A stretch of DNA of 55,760 nucleotides from Acidobacteriota bacterium (GCA_009691245.1 SHUM01000019.1:1-55760), one strand, 5' to 3'. Positions 7,461 to 17,112 are shown, numbered from the stretch's first letter. A program made the numbers and translations. The notes: a model not told the origin generated them from the sequence alone.

Positions 7461-8213
7461 TCACTCTTCCAGCAGGTGGTCGAAGAGCATCAGTGATAGC
7501 ACCGTGAAGATGATGTTGAAGCCCAGGCAGATTTCGAGCCACGTGCCGGGAGTGACCAGCGGGTCATTGTTGAGCAGCACCGCCGTGGTGGCTTCCACCA
7601 GCGAGAGGATCAGCGGTATCTCGATGGGGAACAGCAGCACGGGCAGCATCATCTCGCGCAGTCGCACGCTGGTCGAGATGGCGGCAAAGGTGGTGCCCAC
7701 CGCCGCGAGCCCCCAGCTTCCCAGCAGCACGATGCCCACCAGCGTGAACAGCTTGTCGTCGAGGCGCACGTTATAGAAGACCGCGAACAGTGGGAGCAGC
7801 AGCAGATTTAGCAGGCCGAGAAAAAGTAAGTTGCTGAAAAGTTTTCCCAGATAGACCGCCGCGGGCGGGATGGGTGCCATGCGCAGCGCCAGCAGGCAGT
7901 CGTTGGGCACTTCGCGGGAGAAGGTCCGGCTCAGCGCCAGCATGCCGGAGAACGTGTAGGCCAGCCACAGCAGGCCGCCGGACATCTCGCGCGCCATCGC
8001 CGAGGTAGGCTCAAAGGCCATGCTAAAAATGACGATCACCAGCAGCGAGAAGACCGCCGCCGCATTGAACACTTCCTTGGTGCGAAACTCCGAGCGCAGA
8101 TCCTTCAGGAAAATGGTGGTGGCGGCGGCGAAGAATGAGACGCCGGGCCGCGCGTCTGCAACGAACGAGGCCGGTTCGGCCGAGGTGCCTGCGGATTTTG
8201 CGGAGGGTGCCAT
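7461..8213 (-). CDS. ccmB: Haem exporter membrane subunit CcmB
   Basis: A 250-residue protein with six predicted membrane segments. It matches CcmB: FLKDLRSEFRTKEVFNAAAVFSLLV near the start, then GLLWLAYTFSGMLALSRTFSREVPNDCLLALRMAP, GKLFSNLLF, and LREMMLPVLLFPIEIPLILS. CcmB with the ATPase CcmA and with CcmC forms the ABC complex that releases holo-CcmE. The CcmA gene normally sits next to it; here the upstream neighbour is a transaldolase gene and no ATPase is in the window. The N-terminal 25 residues are longer than usual, and a later start is possible. Confidence 0.9.
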   Translation of the reverse strand: MAPSAKSAGTSAEPASFVADARPGVSFFAAATTIFLKDLRSEFRTKEVFNAAAVFSLLVIVIFSMAFEPTSAMAREMSGGLLWLAYTFSGMLALSRTFSREVPNDCLLALRMAPIPPAAVYLGKLFSNLLFLGLLNLLLLPLFAVFYNVRLDDKLFTLVGIVLLGSWGLAAVGTTFAAISTSVRLREMMLPVLLFPIEIPLILSLVEATTAVLLNNDPLVTPGTWLEICLGFNIIFTVLSLMLFDHLLEE

Positions 8214-8264
8214 TAGCTTGATTCCACAGTCGCGATATCCTCAGTTTTTGCTCATCCAATCGTC

Positions 8265-8345
8265 GTCATTCCGAGCACAGCGAGGAACCTGCTTTACGTT
8301 GCGGTAAGAGCCAAAAAACAGGTTCCTCGCTGCGCTCGGAATGAC
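8265..8345. repeat. Inverted repeat, family B
   Basis: Arms GTCATTCCGAGC-CAGCGAGG (left) and its complement on the right (ending CTCGGAATGAC at 8345) pair over about 27 bases with one mismatch. The loop is AT-richer. It lies between the transaldolase stop and the ccmB start. A degenerate copy lies at 50149-50244. No coding capacity; a MITE or REP-type element is the best guess. Confidence 0.8.
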
Positions 8346-8382
8346 CACGATTTTATTTTTCGGCAAACATAACTACACAGCT

Positions 8383-9450
8383 TCAGCGGCGCGCCGCCAG
8401 CGAACCCAGCGCGGCGCGCTTCTCGCCAATCAATTTCAACAAACCCTTGTGCGGGTCGGCGAACTTGGCGACGCCTTCGCGCATAAGAACTTCTTCCAAC
8501 TTGGCCAGGTCCAACGCGCCGTCAATTTCGCGCAGCACCGCATCGGCGGGCATTTGATCGACCGCGCGGGTAATCGTCCGCCCGCTTGATTCCACGGCCT
8601 CGTTGGTCGCCGGGGGATTGGTCTCGATGTCCGAACCGGCCAGCGCCGCGACGTACTTCGCCGGATCGTCCTCCGGCTTCTTCGTGCCGGTGCTGGCGAA
8701 AATGATCTCCTGCTTTAGCGGCAGCTTCTCGGCGGCCCAGAAATCCTGATTCTCGCGCCACATGCGTTTAGCCAGCACGATACCCACCTGCCCCTGTGCA
8801 GCAGCGGAAAGTTGCGAGACATGTTTCTCGGTGTAGACATCCACGCGGCTGACGAAGACGCTGTAGACGGATTTGAACACGGAGAAGTTCGCACGTTTTT
8901 GCGCTCCGCGCCAGACCGCCTCGCGTGCCATTCGATATTGGCGCGGCGTGAAGATCAGCGTTACGTTCAGCGTGATCCCGTGCGCGGCAAGCGCCTCCAG
9001 CGAGTCGATGCCCGCCGGCGTTGCAGGGACTTTGATCATGCGATTGGCATGTCCCGCGCACCACTGCTTACCTAACTCCATATACCGGCGCACGCGCTCG
9101 GCGTGCGGCAGGTTCAGCGTGGTGTCTTCAATCAGCGGATCGAGTTCGAAGCTGACGTAGCCGTCATCACCGTGGGTGGACTGATGCACGGAAAGAAAAA
9201 TCTCCTGCGCCTGGCGCACCAGCATATCGGTCAACTGCCAGGCGATGGCCTCGTCGTCGAACCCCTGCCCGGCGAGCCGTGCCAGATCCGCGTCGTAGCG
9301 GCCGGACTTCAAAATGTCGGAGACGATTATGGGGTTGGACGTGGCACCCGTCGCGCCGCGGTCGCGGTTGACGCGCAGGAAATCCGGGTCAATGCTATCC
9401 AGCCAAACCTTCGTTCCCGATTCCACCAGACTGCGCAAACCTTGGGCCAT
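8383..9450 (-). CDS. tal: Transaldolase
   Basis: A 355-residue cytosolic enzyme of the non-oxidative pentose phosphate pathway. It moves a dihydroxyacetone unit from sedoheptulose 7-phosphate to glyceraldehyde 3-phosphate. The catalytic lysine is in [19 protein letters not shown]. The N-terminal signature GATSNPII and the later [21 protein letters not shown] segment place it in the longer TalAB-like bacterial group that is often fused to or paired with phosphoglucose isomerase. Here the matching PGI-type protein is a separate gene at 29896-31683. A GTG two codons upstream is possible, but GGAG lies 6 bases before the chosen ATG. Confidence 0.93.
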   Translation of the reverse strand: MAQGLRSLVESGTKVWLDSIDPDFLRVNRDRGATGATSNPIIVSDILKSGRYDADLARLAGQGFDDEAIAWQLTDMLVRQAQEIFLSVHQSTHGDDGYVSFELDPLIEDTTLNLPHAERVRRYMELGKQWCAGHANRMIKVPATPAGIDSLEALAAHGITLNVTLIFTPRQYRMAREAVWRGAQKRANFSVFKSVYSVFVSRVDVYTEKHVSQLSAAAQGQVGIVLAKRMWRENQDFWAAEKLPLKQEIIFASTGTKKPEDDPAKYVAALAGSDIETNPPATNEAVESSGRTITRAVDQMPADAVLREIDGALDLAKLEEVLMREGVAKFADPHKGLLKLIGEKRAALGSLAARR

Positions 9451-9766
9451 AAGCACTCCGCGTAGTGTCGATAATTACCGCTTCCCGGACATCAGTATAT
9501 CAGTTAACTATACGTGCAAACCCAACACCGCATGAGCGTACCCAACACCACCCCGAGCGGTTACGGCAGGGAACAAATCCCACTAAGTGGGGACTAACTA
9601 ATCAGAACAGCCAGCGCTGGTCAGAACAGGTCGAATCGGCTGACGGGATTTTCGACCGATCCCTCAGATGGCAACTTGAGATGTGCAGGACGGTGGACCA
9701 CGGCTTCTATTGGCCGGTGGCGGTCCACTTAGCCGGACACGCTGAGATGCACTCAGGAGGGAACCC
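9451..9766. other. Divergent intergenic region, tal / TonB-like gene
   Basis: About 315 bases without a supported gene, between divergent genes, so it must hold both promoters. Three short hairpins are visible: CCCACT/AGTGGG near 9568-9584, GGTCGAA/TTCGACC near 9629-9656, and GTGGACC/GGTCCAC near 9692-9728. AGGAGGG at 9755-9761 is a strong ribosome binding site for the TonB-like gene. I see no convincing -35/-10 pair and no riboswitch that I recognise. Confidence 0.5.
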
Positions 9767-10528
9767 ATGTTAGAACAGAGCCAATTGGAACTAAGTACCC
9801 GCAAGGGGAAGCAGAAATCGATCAGCTTGCTGGCCGGGTTTGCGATTCAAGGATTGGGACTGGCAGGGCTTTTATTGATGTCGCTTATGTTTACCGAGGT
9901 CGCACCGCGCCTGCGCTACGCCACGTTCCTGGTCGGCCCGCCCCCTGGCCCGCGCCGAACGCCGCAGACGGATACACGTCCACGGACGGAGAGGAAAATA
10001 CCTGCTCGCTTTGTCCCTAAAACCGATGGGCTGCAAGCGCCGACGGTGATTCCAGACAGGATCGCAATGGTGAATGACCCTGCGCCTCCGCAATGGGATG
10101 AAATGACAGGCAGCGACAGGAATCTATTTGTTGATGGCAGCACAGGCACAGATAGCGATACTTTTCTCAATTTTCGCGTTGATCACACGCCCGCCCAACC
10201 ACCACCTCCCCAGCCCATTCCTGTAGATGTGGCGCAGGAACCCATGAGGATTGGCGGCAGCGTCGCGGCGGCCAAACTCATCCATCAAGCCAAACCTATC
10301 TACCCGAGGCTCGCTATCCAGGTGCACATACAGGGTGTCGTCAAGTTGGAGGCCATCATCAACGAAGCTGGGACAATTGACGATCTGCGCGTGCTGAGCG
10401 GCCATCCGTTGCTCATTCAGGCCGCGCTGGACGCCGTCGCGCAATGGCGGTATCAGGCGACGCTGCTTAATGGACACCCCGTCCCGGTTATTACCACGGT
10501 GGAGGTGAACTTCCGGCTGGGCGGCTAA
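9767..10528 (+). CDS. TonB-family energy-transducing protein
   Basis: A 253-residue protein with one N-terminal membrane anchor (about 22-44), a Pro/Arg-rich periplasmic linker (PPPGPRRTPQTDTRPR, later PAQPPPPQPIPVD) and a C-terminal TonB domain from about 175. The domain shows KPIYPRLAIQVHIQGVVKLE, a GTIDDLRVLSGHPLLIQAALDAV helix and a QWRYQATLLNGHPVPVITTV strand. It would couple the inner-membrane proton gradient to outer-membrane receptors through ExbB/ExbD, none of which is nearby. AGGAGGG stands 5 bases before the ATG. No TonB-dependent receptor is in the window, so the partner is unknown. Confidence 0.85.
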   Translation: MLEQSQLELSTRKGKQKSISLLAGFAIQGLGLAGLLLMSLMFTEVAPRLRYATFLVGPPPGPRRTPQTDTRPRTERKIPARFVPKTDGLQAPTVIPDRIAMVNDPAPPQWDEMTGSDRNLFVDGSTGTDSDTFLNFRVDHTPAQPPPPQPIPVDVAQEPMRIGGSVAAAKLIHQAKPIYPRLAIQVHIQGVVKLEAIINEAGTIDDLRVLSGHPLLIQAALDAVAQWRYQATLLNGHPVPVITTVEVNFRLGG

Positions 10529-10681
10529 CACAGAAGCTTGCCGCGCTCTGCAATGTACCGTCGGCTTCCAGCCAGCCCCAAGGGCCGCCAAGATGGTGGC
10601 GCTACGCCAAACTGTAGCTCTACCGGCTGCCGGCGCTGCTTGACGCCGCTCCCTTGCACCGCCTAAACTCATTGCTGACAC

Positions 10682-10758
10682 GCGCCTGTAGCTCAGCTGG
10701 ATAGAGCGCTAGCCTCCGAAGCTAGAGGTCGCAGGTTCGAACCCTGCCAGGCGCACCA
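10682..10758 (+). tRNA. tRNA-Arg (anticodon CCG)
   Basis: A full cloverleaf can be folded. The acceptor stem GCGCCTG pairs with CAGGCGC, the D arm is GCTC-AGCTGGATA-GAGC, the anticodon arm CTAGC-CTCCGAA-GCTAG gives anticodon CCG, the variable loop is AGGTC, and the T arm is GCAGG-TTCGAAC-CCTGC. The discriminator A is followed by an encoded CCA. It reads CGG arginine codons. A terminator follows 13 bases later. Confidence 0.97.
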
Positions 10759-10771
10759 TCCATTTCTGAGG

Positions 10772-10802
10772 GGGTTAAGGATCGCATCCTTAGCCCTTTT
10801 TT
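10772..10802 (+). terminator. Rho-independent terminator after tRNA-Arg
   Basis: GGGTTAAGGAT and ATCCTTAGCCC form an 11-bp stem (one G-T pair) with a CGC loop, directly followed by six T residues. It ends the tRNA transcript. Confidence 0.9.
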
Positions 10803-10947
10803 CATTGTGGGAACAAGCGGCGAAGTTGAATCCCGGCGCGGATTGCGGGGCACGCTTCCTGCCATCTCACGAAATTCGAGAACCGAAAAGACAATCACGG
10901 ACGCTTTCTTGGAATAGATTTCGGTCTACTCAGGTCCCGTCCAGTAG

Positions 10948-10986
10948 GACCAGCACGCCGCAGGCATTTGACCAGCACGCCGCAGG
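10948..10986 (+). repeat. 17-bp direct repeat upstream of atp genes
   Basis: GACCAGCACGCCGCAGG occurs twice, at 10948-10964 and 10970-10986, with a 22-bp period. The second copy lies within the possible atp promoter. The period is about two helical turns, so paired binding of a regulator is conceivable, or it may be a simple duplication. Confidence 0.7.
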
Positions 10987-10997
10987 TATGATATTTT
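10968..10997 (+). promoter_or_regulatory. Possible promoter of the atp operon
   Basis: TTGACC, 18 bases, then TATTTT gives a fair sigma70-like pair about 70 bases ahead of the first atp gene. A TATGAT hexamer also sits at 10987-10992 but lacks a matching -35 box. This is a weak call made on hexamers alone. Confidence 0.3.
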
Positions 10998-11067
10998 TTA
11001 GAGTTTGCCAACCCCTGTTTTTTCTCAACTGTCGGGGTAATTCTAATGATCGGGTGGAAGGGATCGC

Positions 11068-11553
11068 ATGGATTTGGTAGGCGCGCTTAAAGACTTGTTC
11101 ATCAGCGCGGTCCCCACCTTCATGCTGGTGTGGATTCTCTACGCCTATGTGTCCCAGGTTTTCTACCGTCCCATGCGCAAGGCACTGGATGACCGCCACT
11201 CCGCCACCACGGGGCTACGCAAGAAGGCTGACGAGCAGATCGCCTTGGTGGAGAAAAAGACATCTGATTACGAGGATGCTCTGCGCGCGAACCGCGGCGA
11301 GTTGGCTCGCCATCAGGAAGAGCAGCGCACCGCCGCAATGAAGCAGCGTGCCACCATCATTCAGTTGGCTCGCGACAGCGCTCAGCAAAAAATGACGCGT
11401 GCGCGCGCCGAAATCGTTCAGGAGACTGCGGAAGCCAAGAAGTCTCTGGAGCGCCAAAGCGAGGAGATGGCCCTCTGGATCACCAACGCGGTGCTAAATC
11501 CCCCGTCTTCCTTCTCCGGCAACCGCTTGACCGCGAAAGGCGGGACGTCATAA
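11068..11553 (+). CDS. atpF: ATP synthase F0 subunit b' (short b-type)
   Basis: A 161-residue peripheral stalk subunit: one N-terminal membrane segment (SAVPTFMLVWILYAYVSQVF) and a long charged helical domain likely to form a coiled coil with the second b-type subunit. The early motif FYRPMRKALDDRHSA matches b/b' proteins just after the membrane segment. AAGGGA is 5 bases before the ATG. Its stop overlaps the start of the next gene as TAATG, so the two b-type subunits are probably made in fixed ratio. The last 20 residues (PPSSFSGNRLTAKGGTS) are not helical. Confidence 0.85.
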   Translation: MDLVGALKDLFISAVPTFMLVWILYAYVSQVFYRPMRKALDDRHSATTGLRKKADEQIALVEKKTSDYEDALRANRGELARHQEEQRTAAMKQRATIIQLARDSAQQKMTRARAEIVQETAEAKKSLERQSEEMALWITNAVLNPPSSFSGNRLTAKGGTS

Positions 11554-12311
11554 TGCGGCTCCCAGTGATTCTCGTCTTCTGGATATTCTCTCTGGCTGCG
11601 TTCATCGGAACCGCCAGCGCGCATGAGTTGAGCGCCTCCCACACGCATGACGCGCCAGCGCAACCAGCCTTCTCCCTGTTCACCGCGCCGCTAATGGCTC
11701 AGGAGCATCCTCCTTCCGGGGAAGCAGCCACGGAGCACCCCGCCGCCGCGAGCGAACATGCCGCGGAAGGTGAACATGCGGGCGGCGAAGAGCATAGCCT
11801 GTTCGCGGAAGTTTCCCACTACCTCAATTTTGCGGTTCTCGCCGGCCTAATCATTTACGGCATCAAGAAGGGGCTGATCCCGTTCCTGAATGAACGCGCG
11901 CGGTTGATCCGCGAAGACATGCTGCGCTCCTCGGAGGCCATCGAACAATCCAACCTCCGTCTGAAGGCCATGGAAGAGCGCATGGGTAATCTCGACCGCG
12001 AACTGGCGAAAATGAAGCAGTCGGGTATGGAAGAAGCGCGCCTGGAACGAGCTCGCATCGAGAAGGAAGCCGAAACCGAAGCGACCAAGATCCTGGCCAA
12101 CGCCAGCATGGAGATGGAATCCGCGGTGAAGGCCGCTCGCCAGGAATTACAGGGCTTCGCCTCAGAGCTTGCGCTCAATGTGGCTGAGAGGAAGATCAAG
12201 GAATCCCTCACTCCGCAATCCGAGAAGCTGATCCTAAATTCGTTCATCGACCGGCTGGCTGGTTCCTCGACTAGCACCAATGACGCCGGTGATGGCGGGA
12301 GGAAGAATTAG
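11553..12311 (+). CDS. atpF: ATP synthase F0 subunit b with signal-peptide-like N-terminus
   Basis: A 252-residue second b-type subunit. Residues 1-23 look like a cleavable signal peptide (MRLPVILVF ... TASA-HE). They are followed by a His/Glu-rich extracytoplasmic stretch (51-81: EHPPSG, TEHPAAASEHAAEGEHAG). The usual b-subunit membrane segment comes next (89-104, NFAVLAGLIIYGIKKG), and then the stalk helix rich in Glu/Lys/Arg. Normal b subunits start directly with the membrane helix at about 160 residues; this one is some 80 longer. Such extended forms are seen in Acidobacteriota and some Deltaproteobacteria-like groups, as far as I recall. It overlaps the preceding gene by one base and is followed after 3 bases by the delta gene. 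Confidence 0.85.
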   Translation: MRLPVILVFWIFSLAAFIGTASAHELSASHTHDAPAQPAFSLFTAPLMAQEHPPSGEAATEHPAAASEHAAEGEHAGGEEHSLFAEVSHYLNFAVLAGLIIYGIKKGLIPFLNERARLIREDMLRSSEAIEQSNLRLKAMEERMGNLDRELAKMKQSGMEEARLERARIEKEAETEATKILANASMEMESAVKAARQELQGFASELALNVAERKIKESLTPQSEKLILNSFIDRLAGSSTSTNDAGDGGRKN

Positions 12312-12314
12312 ACA

Positions 12315-12863
12315 ATGCCTTCCGCAGCAGCATTTCGCTACGCGCGCGCACTGGTGGATGTGGTAACCACTCCCGGAGCCGCCGATCCCAAGAAAATAAC
12401 GGCCGAGCTGAAACAGTTTGAGACGCTGATGAGCGACAACGCCGAGCTGCGTATTTTGTGCGCCACGCCAGCCATCGCATCCTCCAGCAAGCACGCCGTG
12501 ATTGATCAGATCGCCTCGGCGGCAGGTCTCTCTCAAACCACCCGGAACTTTATCAAAGTGGTTCTGGACCGCGACCGCATCAGCATCCTGCCCGAAGTGA
12601 TCGAAGGCTTTGAGACGCTGCTCAACGAGCGGCTGGGCATCGCCGTCGCGGAGATCACTTCGGCCCGCGCTTTGGATGACACCGAGAAAACGAACTTACA
12701 AAGCGCCCTGAAAGCACGCACCGGCAGGCAAGTGCAGGTTACCTATTCGCAGGATTCGAGCCTGATTGCGGGTGTTGTTGCGCGCATCGGCAGCACGGTA
12801 TATGACGGCTCAGTACGCGGCCAGCTTGACCGCCTTCGCGCGGAGTTGGCCGGGCGGGCCTAG
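12315..12863 (+). CDS. atpH: ATP synthase F1 subunit delta
   Basis: A 182-residue protein linking the peripheral stalk to the top of F1. It matches the OSCP/delta family: AFRYARALVDVV at the start, SKHAVIDQIASAAGLSQTTRNFIKVVLDRDRISILPEVIEGFETLLNE in the middle, and the C-terminal VTYSQDSSLIAGVVARIGSTVYDGSVRGQLDRL strand-helix motif. GGGAGGAAG lies shortly before the ATG. The gap to atpA contains half of a family A repeat. Confidence 0.92.
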   Translation: MPSAAAFRYARALVDVVTTPGAADPKKITAELKQFETLMSDNAELRILCATPAIASSSKHAVIDQIASAAGLSQTTRNFIKVVLDRDRISILPEVIEGFETLLNERLGIAVAEITSARALDDTEKTNLQSALKARTGRQVQVTYSQDSSLIAGVVARIGSTVYDGSVRGQLDRLRAELAGRA

Positions 12864-12864
12864 T

Positions 12865-12889
12865 GCAGAGCCGCAACCGCCAGGGAGCG
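12865..12889 (+). repeat. Half copy of family A repeat between atpH and atpA
   Basis: GCAGAGCCGCAACCGCCAGG followed by GAGCG is the left arm of the family A repeat and starts one base after the atpH stop codon. No right arm follows, so no stable hairpin is expected and read-through to atpA is not blocked. It may be a decayed full copy. Confidence 0.7.
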
Positions 12890-12932
12890 AACCGGCTTCA
12901 AGATCAGGAACTATAGTTAGGAGTATCTACGC

Positions 12933-14468
<1,536 letters not shown>

Positions 14469-14585
14469 CGATCCGCGCGAACAGTGCCGCGCGCGTCAGC
14501 AAGCGGGCCAATGGAACGACCAGGCAACTTTTGTAAACCGCTGGATTTTTGGAAACTGCTCGAAAGGTGATCGGAACAAAACGCG

Positions 14586-15485
14586 ATGCCCAGTTTGATT
14601 GACATGCGTCGGCGCATCCGCTCGGTGCGCAACACGCAGCAGATCACCAAAGCCATGAAGATGATCTCGGCGGCGCGTCTGCGCAAGGCGCAAGAGCGCG
14701 CTTTCAACGCGCGTCCCTACGCCGGACTGCTGCGTGAAGTGCTGGCGAGCCTCGCCGGACGTTCCGAGAACATCCAGCATCCGCTGCTGACCGAACGCCC
14801 GCAGGAACGCATCACCGTCCTGGTGCTCACTGGGGACCGCGGGCTGTGCGGCGGATTCAACACCAATATCCTGCGCGCCACCGAGCGCTTTCTCGCCGAG
14901 CACTTCGATAAACAGATTGAAGTGATCCCCATTGGGCGCAAAGGCCGCGACTATCTGAAGCGGCGCGTGAACGTCGTGCAGGAATACACCGGCATCTACG
15001 CGAAGCTCGCTTACAGCGACGCCAAGACCATCGCCAGCCAGTTGATCTCCGCGTACTCGGAAGGCACGACCGACGGCGTATACATAATCTACAACGAGTT
15101 CAAGAGTGTCATCTCTCAAAAACTGACCGTGACGCAATTGCTGCCCCTAAAGACCCTCCAACCAGACGCCGGAGCAGTGTCCGAACAATCTGCGCAATCT
15201 GCGACCCAAGCCACAGATAGTTCTGGTACCACTGACTACCTCTACGAACAGCCGCCGCAGGAACTGCTCGCCACCCTGCTGCCACGCAATGTGGAAGTGC
15301 AAATTTTCGGTTCGCTGCTGGAGTCCAACGCCGCCGAGCACGCCGCGCGCATGACCGCCATGGACGCGGCCACCTCCGCCGCCGGCGACATGATCGAAAG
15401 CCTCACCCTGACCATGAACCGCATCCGCCAGGCCGCCATCACCAAGGAAATCATCGAGATCGTCAGCGGCGCCGCCGCGATCTAA
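14586..15485 (+). CDS. atpG: ATP synthase F1 subunit gamma
   Basis: A 299-residue rotor shaft subunit. The N-terminal helix MRRRIRSVRNTQQITKAMKMISAARLRKAQ and the C-terminal helix AARMTAMDAATSAAGDMIESLTLTMNRIRQAAITKEIIEIVSGAAAI are diagnostic, and TGDRGLCGGFNTNI is present. A Ser/Gln/Thr-rich insert (about 195-225, SEQSAQSATQATDSSGTTD) lies in the Rossmann-like domain. In most bacteria atpD and atpC follow directly; here the next gene is on the other strand, so beta and epsilon must be encoded elsewhere. Confidence 0.97.
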   Translation: MPSLIDMRRRIRSVRNTQQITKAMKMISAARLRKAQERAFNARPYAGLLREVLASLAGRSENIQHPLLTERPQERITVLVLTGDRGLCGGFNTNILRATERFLAEHFDKQIEVIPIGRKGRDYLKRRVNVVQEYTGIYAKLAYSDAKTIASQLISAYSEGTTDGVYIIYNEFKSVISQKLTVTQLLPLKTLQPDAGAVSEQSAQSATQATDSSGTTDYLYEQPPQELLATLLPRNVEVQIFGSLLESNAAEHAARMTAMDAATSAAGDMIESLTLTMNRIRQAAITKEIIEIVSGAAAI

Positions 15486-15516
15486 AACACGGGCATTAGG
15501 GATTGGGTGTTGGGGA

Positions 15517-15906
15517 TTAGGGGAAATGCGTTTCTAGTCGGGCCAAGGACTTTGCCAGGACCGTTATCAGGCGATTAAGCATCTTCCCGATCACTTCGAT
15601 TTCTCCACCTATTAGATCGAATTGCTCTGCTCGTATGTCCCCAAGTTCTTTCGCCACGATTAAGTGCGTTTCCAATTCATAAAGTGATCCCCGCGCAATC
15701 CGGAGGAACTAGGTATATTCCTTTCGGCTGCCTCGCCCCCATCCCTCCGCAACATTTGCCGGAACTGAGGTGGCTGCCCGCTATGTTTGGCTAGTCAGTC
15801 CGTAACGCTTTTCTGGGTTGTAGCAGCGCGTGAGTTCATAAATTTCTTTCACCAGCACAATTGATCGCTTCCACACATCCAATTCCTTGTAACTGCTAAT
15901 CGCCAT
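15517..15906 (-). pseudogene. Four-helix-bundle (S23-type) protein, two in-frame TAG codons
   Basis: A single frame of 129 codons starts at an ATG with AGGAG upstream and begins MAISSYKELDVWKRSIVLVK. It matches the small four-helix-bundle family related to 23S rRNA intervening-sequence proteins. The frame holds two TAG codons, at 15783-15781 (codon 42) and 15711-15709 (codon 66). Between and after them the family sequence is intact: RAATSVPANVAEGWGRGS, then FLRIARGSLYELETHLIVAK and so on to a TAA. The second TAG sits where glutamine (CAG) is usual. No indel is needed. It is most simply a recent pseudogene, although sequencing error or read-through is possible. It fills the gap after atpG. Confidence 0.8.
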
Positions 15907-15948
15907 TCGACCGTCTCCTTTCCGCCCCTAACCCCCAACCCCCCAAAC

Positions 15949-16725
15949 CTAACCCCCAAGAAACTCTCGCAACTCCACCTCGCTCACCACGCCTTCGCGG
16001 ATCAAACGCCAGGCAGGCGTGGTCAGGTCAATGGTGGTGGCGGTGGGGACGGCGGCATAGGGGTAGGGCGAGGCGGGAGCGGGGAGCGGGGACAGGGTGG
16101 GTGTGTCGATGATGAGGGAGTCGGAGAGTTGCACGCTCTCGACGCGCGGCGCCGATTCGGAGGTCTCGGCTTCAAAGATCAGCGAGACGGAGTCGCCGAG
16201 CGCGAGACTGGTTTCGGCAGCGGTCCCGCAGGTGGAGTGGCCGGAGATGTTGGCGCTGGTGGCGATCAGCGGCGTGCCCATCTCGGCGAGCAGCGCCGCG
16301 GCGATGGCGCTCTTCGGCTGGCGCAGGCTCAACCGGCGCGTGTTGCCCGTGGCCTTCAGCGGCACCGTGCCGCCCGCCTCGACAATCATGCTGAGCGGCC
16401 CCGGCCAATAGCGGTGCGCCAGCAGATAGAAGATGGACGGCAGATGCTGCGCCATCTCCGCCGCCTGATCGATGGAGGCGACAAACATGGGCAGTGAGCG
16501 GTCGTGCGGGCGGCTCTTGGCGCGATAGACGCGGCTGACGGCGGACAGGTTGAAGGGGTCAGCGATCAGGCAGTAAAGCGTGTCGGTGGGGATGGCGATG
16601 ATCTCGCCGCGACGGATGCGTGCGGCGGCCATTGCAATTTTATCGGGCTCGGGCGCTTCGCCCGGGCGGGGCCACCGAATGGGAATGATCTCAGCCAAGC
16701 GCAGCACCTCGCATTTCAACAGCAC
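15949..16725 (-). CDS. Threonylcarbamoyl-AMP synthase (Sua5/YrdC/TsaC)
   Basis: A 258-residue YrdC-domain enzyme that makes threonylcarbamoyl-adenylate for the t6A37 modification of tRNAs reading ANN codons. Motifs seen: GEIIAIPTDTLYCLIADPFN, YRAKSRPHDRSLPMFV, HRYWPGPLSMIVEA, RRLSLRQP and GTPLIATSANISG. After PRVES the expected TTIDLT strand is delayed by about 35 residues rich in Pro/Ala (TPTLSPLPAPASPYPYA), an insert not normal for the family. The annotated start is a GTG; LAEIIPIRWP a few codons later is near the usual beginning, so the true start may be further in. Confidence 0.88.
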   Translation of the reverse strand: MLLKCEVLRLAEIIPIRWPRPGEAPEPDKIAMAAARIRRGEIIAIPTDTLYCLIADPFNLSAVSRVYRAKSRPHDRSLPMFVASIDQAAEMAQHLPSIFYLLAHRYWPGPLSMIVEAGGTVPLKATGNTRRLSLRQPKSAIAAALLAEMGTPLIATSANISGHSTCGTAAETSLALGDSVSLIFEAETSESAPRVESVQLSDSLIIDTPTLSPLPAPASPYPYAAVPTATTIDLTTPAWRLIREGVVSEVELREFLGG

Positions 16726-16782
16726 GCGAGGTTATCACGCAGCACGAAGACGCGTCAACGGAAGGCGGATTCGGGTAGTAGG

Positions 16783-17112
16783 CTACTTTGAATCTCTGTT
16801 TTCAAAATGAAAGAGAGGGATTAGTCCGTGCCCTCTCTCCAGGCTTTGCAACTTTGCATCTCGGTGGTCACTGTCAATCTTGAACGTGCTGCTTTTGACA
16901 GCAGCTTTCTCCTTCTCCAAGTCCGAGATTTCCATGAAGTAAAGTATCGAGTTTCCGTCCTCGCTAAGAAAGCACGCTTCCGTTATGACACCTTCATTCT
17001 TGAGAGCTTGGATGACCTCTTCGGAGCGATTTTCTAGTTGCTCGCACCAGTCTAGCCAAATCTGCTTCTTGTCCGGCTGGAACTTCATTTGGACTAATCG
17101 CACGTTCGACAT
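16783..17112 (-). CDS. DUF6176-family protein
   Basis: A 109-residue soluble protein. It resembles the DUF6176 family in its pattern: VRLVQMKFQPDKKQIWLDWCEQL, SEEVIQALKNEGVITEACFL and SILYFMEISDLEKEKAAVKSS. These are small dimeric alpha-beta barrel-like proteins of unknown function. AAGGAG stands 7 bases before the ATG. The base composition is lower in GC than its neighbours, which may point to later acquisition. No functional link with Sua5 or the amidohydrolase is evident. Confidence 0.7.
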   Translation of the reverse strand: MSNVRLVQMKFQPDKKQIWLDWCEQLENRSEEVIQALKNEGVITEACFLSEDGNSILYFMEISDLEKEKAAVKSSTFKIDSDHRDAKLQSLERGHGLIPLFHFENRDSK

